From positions 2,046,001 to 2,110,000 of the forward strand of contig NZ_CP027942.1 in NCBI RefSeq assembly GCF_005484985.1: 64,000 nt of DNA. The letters run 5' to 3'. This document shows, one piece after another, positions 9,101 through 16,050 of the stretch. The DNA comes from Agrococcus sp. SGAir0287 (GTDB lineage Bacteria > Actinomycetota > Actinomycetes > Actinomycetales > Microbacteriaceae). The position numbers were made by a program, and so were the translations under genes. The first letter of the stretch is position 1. Every line of letters begins with the position of its first letter. The notes below the pieces were generated by a model. It worked only from the letters and a program-made list of their open reading frames with translations, had not been told where the DNA came from and did no database searches.

Positions 9101-11867
9101 CCTGCGCGCCGAGGTCGTCGGCGACGACGTAGGCGAGGGTCTCGGTGCCCGCCGAGTAGCCGCCCGCCTCGTACCGCAGCGTGCCGCCGTCGACGATCGT
9201 GGCGCTGCCGAGGCTCGCCGGCGTCGCGAGCCCGACGAGCGCGACGCCGTCGCCGTTCGGGTCGGCGGTCGTCAGGTCGATCGGGATGTCGACGGTCTCG
9301 CCGGCGACGACGCGCGCGTCCACGGTGGGCGGCGAGGGGGCTACGTTCGTGGCGGCGTCGGAGTCGGCGACGACGATGCGGACCGTGGCGAACGCGGACT
9401 GCCCGTCGGGGCCGCGGATCTCGTAGGTGACGGAGACCTCGCCGGGCTCGTCGGCGGCGACGTAGCGCAGGCGATCGCCGTCGACGAAGGCGAGACCGGA
9501 CGCGGCGGGCTCGAGGAGGTCCGGGACGAGCTCGACCGCTGCGCCGTCGGGGTGCTCGTCGTTCGCCAGGACGGGCACGTCGACGGCGCCGCCCGGCTGC
9601 ACGCGCACGGCGTCGTCGCGCGCGATCGGCGCCTGCATCGCGGCGTCGCGCTCGACCACCTCGATGGTGCCCTCCGCGGTCGAGGCGCCGTTCGAGAGCC
9701 CGTAGCGCACGGTCGCGGGGCCGCCGAGCGGGCCGCCGAGCTCGATGCGCACGCGCTCCTGGTCGACGACGTCGACCCGCACGGCGTCGCTGTCGACGCT
9801 CGCGCCGGTCACGACGAGCACGCCCCCCGCGGGATCCACGTCGAGGTCGGCGACCGGGACCTCGACGGCGCCGCCGGAGAGCACCCCGACGGCGTGCGGC
9901 GCGGGCTGCGGCGGGGTCGCGGGATCCACGGCAGGCAGCACCTGCACCCGCACCTGACCCGTCGCGGTCTCGACGCCGTCGCTCACGACGTACGTGAACG
10001 CGGTCGTGCCGACCGCGTCGGGCGTCACGGCGATCGTGTCGTCGACGTAGCTGGCCTGCACGACCCCCGCGGGTCCGTTGACGTTGTGGAGCGAGAGCGC
10101 GTCGCCGCCGCGCGCCGACAGCAGCGGCTCGAGGATCGTCGTCTGCCCCAGCCGGGTCGTGGCGGTGACCGTGCCCGCGACGAGCGGCGGCTGCTCGACG
10201 GGGACGAGCCCGATGGTGCCGCGCACGATCGTGGTGCCGTCGGAGACCGCGATGGCGAGGTCGCGCACCGTGCCGGCGCCGCCGTCGACGATCTCGATGC
10301 GTCCGTCGCCGCGGAAGCGCACGACGTCGCCCGCGTCGCTCGACGCGTCGACGAGCACGAGCGCGTCGCCGTCGGGATCGATCCAGTGGTCGAAGGCGTT
10401 CGCGACCACGGCCTCGCCCGGAGCGATCTCGAGCTGCACCGACCGCTGCGCGACGGGCGGCTCGTCCTGCTCCGGCGCGCGCACCTCGACGGTCGCGGTC
10501 GCCGTGTCCTCGCCACCGGCGCCGTCCGAGATCCGGTACGCGAGCACGACCTGGCCCGACGCGTCGGCGGGCAGCGCGAGGCGGATGGATCGCCCGTCGG
10601 GCGCGATCGTGGCGTTCGGGTCGCCGTCGACCGCGACGACCGTGAGGACGTCGCCGTTCGGGTCGACGTCGTTCTCGAGCACCGGCAGCAGCGTGACCCG
10701 ACCCGGCCTGGCACCGAGCGCGTCGTCGTTCGCGGTCGGCGGCAGCTGCTCGGGGTCGTCCGCGCCGGCGCCCGGATCCTCGGGCTCCTCGCCGCCGGGC
10801 GCGACGGCCGGCGGCGCGGGCAGCGACCAGTCGTCGACGAGCGCGCCGTCGCGCGCCACGGTCCACGCATCGCCCGACCCCGCGTCCGCGAGCACGACGG
10901 CGTCGCCGCGTGCGACGAGCGCGAGCTGCGCGCCGGCCTCCACGCCATCGAGCTCGAGGAGCGCCTCGTCCGCACCGCAGCCGCGCCAGACGGCGCCCGA
11001 CGCCCACGCGCCGAAGACGCAGCCGTCGTGCACGAGCGGTCGCGAGGGCGCCCCGTCGAGGCCGGATGCGACGACGTCGACCGTCTCGACGCCCAGCTCG
11101 CGCGCCTCGATCCCCGTGTCGGTCGCGACGAGCACGCGCCCGGATGCGGGCCCGGGCAGCTGCAGGACCGCCGACTCCGCCTGGAGGCGGGTCTCCCAGC
11201 CGCGGCTGGAGAGCACGTTCGACGTCGTGTCGAGCAGGACCCACCGCTCGCCGACCGCGGTGATCTGCAGGCTCGGCTCCTCCGGCGACATCGGCGCGTC
11301 CGACGACGCGAGCGTCTCGCCCGTGGCCACGTCGATCTCGAGCACGCGTCCGAGCCCCGGCGAGGCCGCGAACAGCGTCGACGAGGTGAGTGCGGCGACG
11401 GCTCCGCGGCCGAGCTGCACCACGGGGTCGCCGAGCTCCTCGCCCGACTGCACGGCGGCGACGTCGGTCACCCACACGTCGCCGCTCGAGGGCGCGACGA
11501 TCGAGACGGCGTCGCCGGCGACCTGCACGTCGGATCCCGCGGGCAGCAGCACGGCGGGTCCGCGCTCGAGCGTCGCGGGATCGAGCGCGCGCATGACGCT
11601 CGCGGCGCGATCGACGACGAGCACGCCCTCGGATCCCTGCACGACCTCGCTCGCGGCGCCGCCGGGAGCGACGATCGACTCGAGCTGGTCGGTCTGCGTG
11701 TTCACGACGCCCACGAGGTCGGCGGCGGCGTTCGCGACCCACACGCTCGACGCATCGAGCCGAGGGTCGAGCGCCGCGTTGCCGGGCCAGAGGGCCGCCG
11801 CGGTCGCGACGGACACGGCGAGCACGCCGCCGAGGGCGATCCCGCCGATCCGCGTCGCGCGACTCAC
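6138..11867 (-). CDS. Giant Ig-like/fibronectin III repeat surface protein
   Basis: 1909 residues. GTG at 11867 is preceded by a strong GGGGAGGT ribosome site and overlaps the kinase stop. One hydrophobic segment at residues 6-26 looks like a signal anchor. Residues about 30-350 have short repeats typical of a beta-propeller (SSVWVANAAAD, GEGVLVVDR-like blades), then a Pro/Glu/Asp linker. About ten Ig/cadherin-like repeats follow, several with LANDxDPxG or ISDG/VSDG motifs found in bacterial adhesins (for example LPVLENDVDPNGD, VLANDEHPDG, VLANDLDPAG). At least three fibronectin III domains and a Cys-containing C-terminal module complete it. No sortase motif or catalytic domain was seen. It probably spans or lines the cell wall; its position between a receptor-like kinase and MoxR suggests it is a regulated or structural component of the same machine. 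Confidence 0.9.
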   Translation of the reverse strand: MSRATRIGGIALGGVLAVSVATAAALWPGNAALDPRLDASSVWVANAAADLVGVVNTQTDQLESIVAPGGAASEVVQGSEGVLVVDRAASVMRALDPATLERGPAVLLPAGSDVQVAGDAVSIVAPSSGDVWVTDVAAVQSGEELGDPVVQLGRGAVAALTSSTLFAASPGLGRVLEIDVATGETLASSDAPMSPEEPSLQITAVGERWVLLDTTSNVLSSRGWETRLQAESAVLQLPGPASGRVLVATDTGIEARELGVETVDVVASGLDGAPSRPLVHDGCVFGAWASGAVWRGCGADEALLELDGVEAGAQLALVARGDAVVLADAGSGDAWTVARDGALVDDWSLPAPPAVAPGGEEPEDPGAGADDPEQLPPTANDDALGARPGRVTLLPVLENDVDPNGDVLTVVAVDGDPNATIAPDGRSIRLALPADASGQVVLAYRISDGAGGEDTATATVEVRAPEQDEPPVAQRSVQLEIAPGEAVVANAFDHWIDPDGDALVLVDASSDAGDVVRFRGDGRIEIVDGGAGTVRDLAIAVSDGTTIVRGTIGLVPVEQPPLVAGTVTATTRLGQTTILEPLLSARGGDALSLHNVNGPAGVVQASYVDDTIAVTPDAVGTTAFTYVVSDGVETATGQVRVQVLPAVDPATPPQPAPHAVGVLSGGAVEVPVADLDVDPAGGVLVVTGASVDSDAVRVDVVDQERVRIELGGPLGGPATVRYGLSNGASTAEGTIEVVERDAAMQAPIARDDAVRVQPGGAVDVPVLANDEHPDGAAVELVPDLLEPAASGLAFVDGDRLRYVAADEPGEVSVTYEIRGPDGQSAFATVRIVVADSDAATNVAPSPPTVDARVVAGETVDIPIDLTTADPNGDGVALVGLATPASLGSATIVDGGTLRYEAGGYSAGTETLAYVVADDLGAQAQGIVRIGVAPPDGAVAPPIAEPDMVALRPGTAQTVDVLANDLDPAGLALDVVSALPQGDVEAEVVDGEVLVTAGEEPGEYGVVVTIESSRGAQAVGWLRVVVDEDAEPPAPRAQDVRVPVAAILDREQVVVDPMDAVTVADGAIDELVTTLPLDVAGTRIDADGTIRVAVAPQTRVVPYTVTREDTGESASALVVVPGTEDALPQLRPDAPPIVVASGETIEIDVDDYVVAVDGDPVLITDASSVRAEHSDGAQPVVDSRTLRFTSAPGYFGFASIAFEVTDGESPGDPDGRVASIVLPITVEPGEGLPGRVLGTTLQLEQGGTRELDLARITTAPDPEAVAGFSWSLGDVPPGFSATIDGSLLTVRTAGAQVGTTGELEVAVTGPDGDGIPGTLRLVTISSTRPLAQPQPDRIEVVRGGAASVDLLANDEATNPFPGTPLVLAAVDQSTVPLGVALRRAAGSSVLSVETSELARVGTTTVRYQVLDATGDPRRAVWSTLTIVVHDVPDRPAPPQQAADQHIDAGLVVRITPPGDGNSPILGYTLLGPNGYRHECGPSTTCTLTDLPVGVDVRLQVVARNAVGASEPSSPSEPMHADRLPAPVTGVSSTPTSTAGTTIVRWQAATVPQGATGVTGYLVRVREAGILLRLDAAAREVALSGLQPGRAYEVEVAATNDAGVADDAWRWSTPHPFTAVGPPGQTSVVLSGFDEASSTASVVWAAPASGGADLRYRLQAVAAGAPTPSCSSTGGGTPAGQSGTSGTVRLPSGGRSQIVVVADNGWFCSVSVSAPVLPSAPDAGDLRIALDDGTEQAPRDALDMLVTAVTPDQGTTMEVRVQGPNVQGAWTPVAAGDRLVPAGLVYGREYVVDIRQCSPGQTLVACSQPQRVGAYTPLSLAAVLSLPLECRWNEPLRGAAPPTNANATNRVVATFTMADGSEVERTGDANQPIVVPAGAASVQVVGQVTSGLLDTVTGRNPLPSPAAACSM

Positions 11868-13222
11868 GGCACCTCCCCGCAGGCCTCCGCGCCGTCGCCC
11901 GAGCGACCGTCCCGGTTCACGGCGACCGTGATGCACAGCTCCTCGCCGCTCGAGCCCGACAGCCGGAAGCTCGTCGCGCGCTGGATGACCGCGTCGCCTG
12001 ACGCCGTCGTGACGAGGTAGGAGTCGGCGTCGACGAGCCCCGGGTCCTCCCACGAGAACGCGACGCCGCCGTCGACCGGCTCCGCGACGACCTCCTCGAC
12101 GACCGGGATCGCACCCTGGATCGTCGTCACCGCCACGGCGACCACCGCGACCGCACCGAGCACGGCGGCCGTCGCCGCGCCCACGGCCAGCGACACGAGC
12201 CCCTTGCGCCTCGGCGGGGCGACGGCCTGCGTCGACGAGGAGATGTCGATCTGCTGCGCGCCGCGCATCGGCGCGCGCCGACGCGCGGCCCGCACGCGCA
12301 GCGGCAGCTCCTCCTCGCGATCCGCATCGTCGGCCGCATCGACCTCGCGCGCCCACGCGCGCTCCTGCAGGTCGATGGGCGTGATCGGCACGCCCATCTC
12401 CTCCTGCACGGCCTGCAGGTCCTCCACCATCGGCAGGATGGCGTGGTAGCGGTCGGCGGGATCCTTCGCGAGCGCCTTCTGCACGACGCGCAGCAGCGTG
12501 CGCGGGGCGTCGACGTCGAAGGGCTGGATGTCGTGGGCGAGGATGCGCGCCGAGAGCTCGTCCGTGCCGTTGCGCCCGCCGCGCACCTCGGCGGGGCTGC
12601 GACCGGCGACGAGCGAGTACAGCGTCGCCCCGAACGACCACACCTCGCTGGCGACGGTGCCGGCCGTCTCGTCACGCAGCACCTCGGGCGCCGACCACGG
12701 CACCGAGACGCCCGCGGTCTCGTGGTCGCCGACGTGCATGTTCGCCGCGATGCCGAAGTCCGACAGGACGGGATGCCCGAACGCGGTCGTGAGGATGTTC
12801 GCGGGCTTCACGTCGCGGTGGAGCGTGCCGGCGCGGTGGGCCGTCTCGAGGGCGCCGCCGACGCGGACCATGATCTCGAGCGCGTCGTCGAGCTCGAGCG
12901 GTCGTTCGCGGAAGCGGTCGCCGATCTCCGTCGAGCACAGCTCCATCACGAGGTAGGGCCGTCCGTCGCCCGCGACGCTCGCCGAGTACACCGTGAGGAT
13001 CGACGGATGCGCGCTGAGCCTGCCCATGAGGTTCACCTCGGAGCGGAAGGCGCTGCGCACGCGATCGTCGACGAGGTCGGCGTGCATGACCTTCACGGCG
13101 ACGGGTCGACGCGGCAGGTTCTGCTCGTACAGGAAGACGTCGGCGAAGCCGCCCTTGCCGAGGATGTGGACGTGCGTGAACCCAGGCAGCACCGGTGGCG
13201 TCGACGGCAGCCTGGCGGCCAT
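11864..13222 (-). CDS. Membrane Ser/Thr protein kinase with extracellular Fn3-like domain
   Basis: 452 residues. The cytoplasmic kinase domain has GKGGFADVF, VAVKV (Lys44), HRDVKPANIL (Asp136), DFG at 155-157 and SAPEVL, so it should be active. A basic juxtamembrane linker leads to one helix at about 342-365 and then an outside domain of about 75 residues with a Fn3-like pattern (VAFSWEDPG, SYLVTT, CITVAVN) and two cysteines that may pair. Actinobacterial PknB-type kinases normally carry PASTA repeats; here an Fn3-like sensor replaces them, matching the Fn3 domains of the next gene product. The gene follows the PP2C phosphatase by 2 bp and overlaps the giant gene by 4 bp. Natural substrates are unknown; the operon products are obvious candidates. 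Confidence 0.93.
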   Translation of the reverse strand: MAARLPSTPPVLPGFTHVHILGKGGFADVFLYEQNLPRRPVAVKVMHADLVDDRVRSAFRSEVNLMGRLSAHPSILTVYSASVAGDGRPYLVMELCSTEIGDRFRERPLELDDALEIMVRVGGALETAHRAGTLHRDVKPANILTTAFGHPVLSDFGIAANMHVGDHETAGVSVPWSAPEVLRDETAGTVASEVWSFGATLYSLVAGRSPAEVRGGRNGTDELSARILAHDIQPFDVDAPRTLLRVVQKALAKDPADRYHAILPMVEDLQAVQEEMGVPITPIDLQERAWAREVDAADDADREEELPLRVRAARRRAPMRGAQQIDISSSTQAVAPPRRKGLVSLAVGAATAAVLGAVAVVAVAVTTIQGAIPVVEEVVAEPVDGGVAFSWEDPGLVDADSYLVTTASGDAVIQRATSFRLSGSSGEELCITVAVNRDGRSGDGAEACGEVP

Positions 13223-13224
13223 GC

Positions 13225-14061
13225 TCAGTCCTCGCGCAGCGTCGCCCGGGGCACGGTGCGATCGACGTCCTCGACCTCGGGAGCGCGCACGACGTCCACG
13301 ACGACGACGGTGACGTTGTCGCGACCGCCCGCGTCGAGCGCGGCGTCGACGAGCGCCTCGCACGCCGCGTGCGGGTCCTCGTGCTCGGCGAGGATGCGCT
13401 CGATCTCGACGTCGCCGATCTCCTTCGTGAGCCCGTCCGAGCACACGAGCAGCCGCAGCCTGGGCATGATCGGCAGCAGGAAGTAGTCGGGCACGGGGTC
13501 GGCGTTGAAGCCCACGGCCCGCGTCACGACGTTCGCCTCGGGATGCGACTCGGCCTCGTCCTCGGCGAGCAGGCCCGCGTCGACGAGCTCCTGCACGACC
13601 GAGTGGTCGACGGTGATGCGGGTGAGGCGCTCGCCGAGCATCGCGTACGTGCGCGAGTCGCCGACGTTGAAGATCGCGAAGTAGGGCTCGCCGTCGTGCT
13701 CGGCGAAGGCGCATCCCGTGACGGTCGTGCCCGTGCCGGCGTCGTCGTCGCCCGCGAGGCGCGCGATGTCGGCGGTCGCCTCGCGCAGCGCCTCCACGAC
13801 GTCCGACGGCTCGACCCGCTCCCGTCCACCGAGCTCGCCGAGCCGCTCCACGACGACGCGGCTCGCGAGGTCGCCGTGGCTGTGGCCGCCCATGCCGTCG
13901 GCGATCGCGAAGACGGGCGGCTGCGTCACGAGGCTGTCCTCGTTGTGGGCGCGGCGCAGACCCACGTCGGTCGTGCCGGCCCAGCGCACCTGGAACGTCT
14001 GGCTCGCCGGCCCCTGGCCCGTGTGCTCGCCGACAGGCGCTCCGATGTGCGTCACACGCAC
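13225..14061 (-). CDS. PP2C-type Ser/Thr protein phosphatase (PstP-like)
   Basis: About 278 residues from GTG 14061; GTG 14055 is an in-frame alternative, and GGGAG lies just upstream. Longer in-frame starts are less likely because the added residues resemble no PP2C. Metal-binding and fold motifs are complete: AHNEDS, DGMGGHSHGD, GTTVTGCAF, VGDSRTY, CSDGLTKEIGD and GGRDNVTVVVV. There is no membrane helix, so the enzyme is cytoplasmic. It is first in the operon and immediately precedes the kinase, the usual pairing of a kinase with its reversing phosphatase. It is divergent from the Lrp gene, with a 134-bp gap that must hold the operon promoter. Confidence 0.94.
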   Translation of the reverse strand: MRVTHIGAPVGEHTGQGPASQTFQVRWAGTTDVGLRRAHNEDSLVTQPPVFAIADGMGGHSHGDLASRVVVERLGELGGRERVEPSDVVEALREATADIARLAGDDDAGTGTTVTGCAFAEHDGEPYFAIFNVGDSRTYAMLGERLTRITVDHSVVQELVDAGLLAEDEAESHPEANVVTRAVGFNADPVPDYFLLPIMPRLRLLVCSDGLTKEIGDVEIERILAEHEDPHAACEALVDAALDAGGRDNVTVVVVDVVRAPEVEDVDRTVPRATLRED

Positions 14062-14195
14062 CAGTCTCCCAGATGCGCGCGGCGGTCGTGCACGTCCGCG
14101 AGAGGACCACCTCGACGATGGAATCCGCACCGCTCGACCGGGCTCGGCGACGGAATCGCTTGCCATGCGGCATCGGATCGGTCAGGATCGGTGGC

Positions 14196-14660
14196 ATGCC
14201 GGACCGACGGAACGCTGCGCTCGACGACGTGTCGAAGGCCATCATCGAGCGACTGCAGCGCGACGGTCGCCGCTCGTACGCGGACATCGGGCGCGAGGTG
14301 GGGCTCAGCGAGGCCGCCGTGCGGCAGCGCGTGCAGCGCCTGACGGAGTCCGGCGTCATGCAGATCGTGGCCGTCACCGACCCGCTGCAGCTCGGCTTCC
14401 GCCGCCAGGCGCTCGTCGGCATCCGCGTCCACGGCGACACGGTCGCCGTGGCCGAGGAGCTCGCGGCGCTGGCGCAGATCGACTACGTCGTGCTGACCGC
14501 CGGGTCGTTCGACGTCATCGCCGAGGTGGTCTGCGAGGACGACGACGCGCTCATCGACCTGCTGAACACGAAGGTCCGCACCATCGAGGGCGTCGCGGGC
14601 ACCGAGACGTTCCTGTACATGCGCCTCGTCGAGCAGCGCTACGACTGGGGCACCCGCTAG
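14196..14660 (+). CDS. Lrp/AsnC family transcriptional regulator
   Basis: 154 residues, standard Lrp length. The N-terminal helix-turn-helix reads SKAIIERLQRDGRRSYADIG then LSEAAVRQRVQRL, and the C-terminal half is an effector-binding RAM domain (YVVLTAGSFDVIAEVVCEDD). ATG 14196 was chosen because the domain begins a few residues later; longer in-frame starts add unrelated sequence. It is transcribed in the same direction as an aminotransferase (9 bp downstream) and a gamma-glutamyltransferase-like gene, so it probably controls them in response to an amino acid or amine. CAGGAT lies 7 bp before the ATG, so the mRNA may be leaderless. Confidence 0.92.
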   Translation: MPDRRNAALDDVSKAIIERLQRDGRRSYADIGREVGLSEAAVRQRVQRLTESGVMQIVAVTDPLQLGFRRQALVGIRVHGDTVAVAEELAALAQIDYVVLTAGSFDVIAEVVCEDDDALIDLLNTKVRTIEGVAGTETFLYMRLVEQRYDWGTR

Positions 14661-14669
14661 GAGGCGACG

Positions 14670-16046
14670 ATGACCGAGCTCACCGACATGCAGGCCAAGG
14701 CCGCCGATCACCTGTGGATGCACTTCGCGCGCCAGTCGGCGCTCGAGGCCGGGCAGACGCCCATCATCGTCAAGGGATCCGGCCACCACATCTACGACGA
14801 CGCCGGCAAGGAGTACATCGACGGCCTCGCGGGCCTCTTCGTCGTCGCGGCCGGCCACGGACGCGAGTCGCTCGCCGAGGCGGCCGCGCGCCAGGCGAAG
14901 GAGCTCGCGTTCTTCCCGCTGTGGTCGTACGCGCATCCGCCGGCCATCGAGCTCGCCGACCGCATCGCCTCGTACGCGCCGGGCAGCCTGAACCACGTCT
15001 TCTTCTCCTCCGGCGGCGGCGAGGCCGTCGAGTCGGCCTTCAAGCTCGCGAAGCAGTTCTGGAAGATCCAGGGCAAGCCGATGAAGCACAAGGTCATCTC
15101 GCGCGCCGTCGCCTACCACGGCACGCCGCAGGGCGCGCTGGCCATCACGGGCATCCCCTCGATGAAGCAGATGTTCGAGCCCCTCGTGCCCGGCGGCTTC
15201 CGCGTGCCGAACACGAACCGCTACCGCGCCGACGAGGCCGGCTTCACGGGCACGACCGACGAGGAGTTCGGCATCTGGGCCGCCGATCGCATCGAGGAGA
15301 TGATCATGTTCGAGGGGGCCGACACCGTCGCGGCCGTGTTCCTCGAGCCGGTCCAGAACGCGGGCGGCTGCTTCCCCCCGCCGCCCGGCTACTTCCAGCG
15401 CGTCCGCGAGATCTGCGACCGCCACGACGTGCTGCTCGTGAGCGACGAGGTCATCTGCGCGTTCGGCCGCATCGGTCACATGTTCGCCTGCGACGCCTAC
15501 GGCTACGAGCCCGACATGATCACCTTCGCCAAGGCCGTGACGAGCGGCTACTCGCCGCTCGGCGGCACGGTCGTGAGCGATCGCGTCTACGAGCCGTTCC
15601 GGCACGCCGACGCGATGTTCAGCCACGGCTACACCTTCGGCGGCCACCCCGTCTCGACGGCGGTCGCGAACGCCAACCTCGACCTCTTCGAGGACGAGGG
15701 GCTGCTCGAGCGCGTCCGCACGAACTCGCCGCTGTTCCGCTTGTCGCTCGAGACGCTCCTCGACCTCGACATCGTCGGCGACGTGCGCGGCGACGGCTAC
15801 TTCTTCGGCATCGAGCTCGTGAAGGACAAGGGCACGAAGGAGTCGTTCGACGGGCCCGAGTCCGAGCGCCTGCTGCGCGGATTCCTCTCGAAGGAGCTGT
15901 GGGAGGCAGGCCTGTACTGCCGCGCCGACGATCGCGGCGACCCCGTCATCCAGCTCTCGCCGCCGCTCACGATCGGCGAGCCCGAGTTCGCGGAGATCAC
16001 CCAGATCCTGCGCGACGTGCTGACGCGAGCCCAGGCGCAGCTCTAG
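14670..16046 (+). CDS. Class III (omega) aminotransferase
   Basis: 458 residues. PLP-fold landmarks are present: SSGGGEAVESAFKLAKQFW for phosphate binding, LVSDEVICAFGRIG with the ring-nitrogen Asp, and the Schiff-base Lys in ITFAKAVTSGYSPLGG. Class III enzymes move amino groups between omega-amino acids or amines and pyruvate or 2-oxoglutarate. The ribosome site GGAGG lies 5 bp upstream of the ATG. Linked to an Lrp regulator and a gamma-glutamyl hydrolase/transferase, it may degrade polyamines or another amine; beta-alanine:pyruvate-type activity is equally possible. The substrate cannot be read from sequence. Confidence 0.92.
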   Translation: MTELTDMQAKAADHLWMHFARQSALEAGQTPIIVKGSGHHIYDDAGKEYIDGLAGLFVVAAGHGRESLAEAAARQAKELAFFPLWSYAHPPAIELADRIASYAPGSLNHVFFSSGGGEAVESAFKLAKQFWKIQGKPMKHKVISRAVAYHGTPQGALAITGIPSMKQMFEPLVPGGFRVPNTNRYRADEAGFTGTTDEEFGIWAADRIEEMIMFEGADTVAAVFLEPVQNAGGCFPPPPGYFQRVREICDRHDVLLVSDEVICAFGRIGHMFACDAYGYEPDMITFAKAVTSGYSPLGGTVVSDRVYEPFRHADAMFSHGYTFGGHPVSTAVANANLDLFEDEGLLERVRTNSPLFRLSLETLLDLDIVGDVRGDGYFFGIELVKDKGTKESFDGPESERLLRGFLSKELWEAGLYCRADDRGDPVIQLSPPLTIGEPEFAEITQILRDVLTRAQAQL

Positions 16047-16050
16047 CGCC

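Noticed and set aside
55-12020. Very long plus-strand frames (for example 55-2622 and 5274-12020) opposite the surface-protein operon
   Set aside because: They are antisense to recognisable proteins, have Arg/His/Asp-rich composition typical of complementary frames in 72% GC DNA, and contain no domains.
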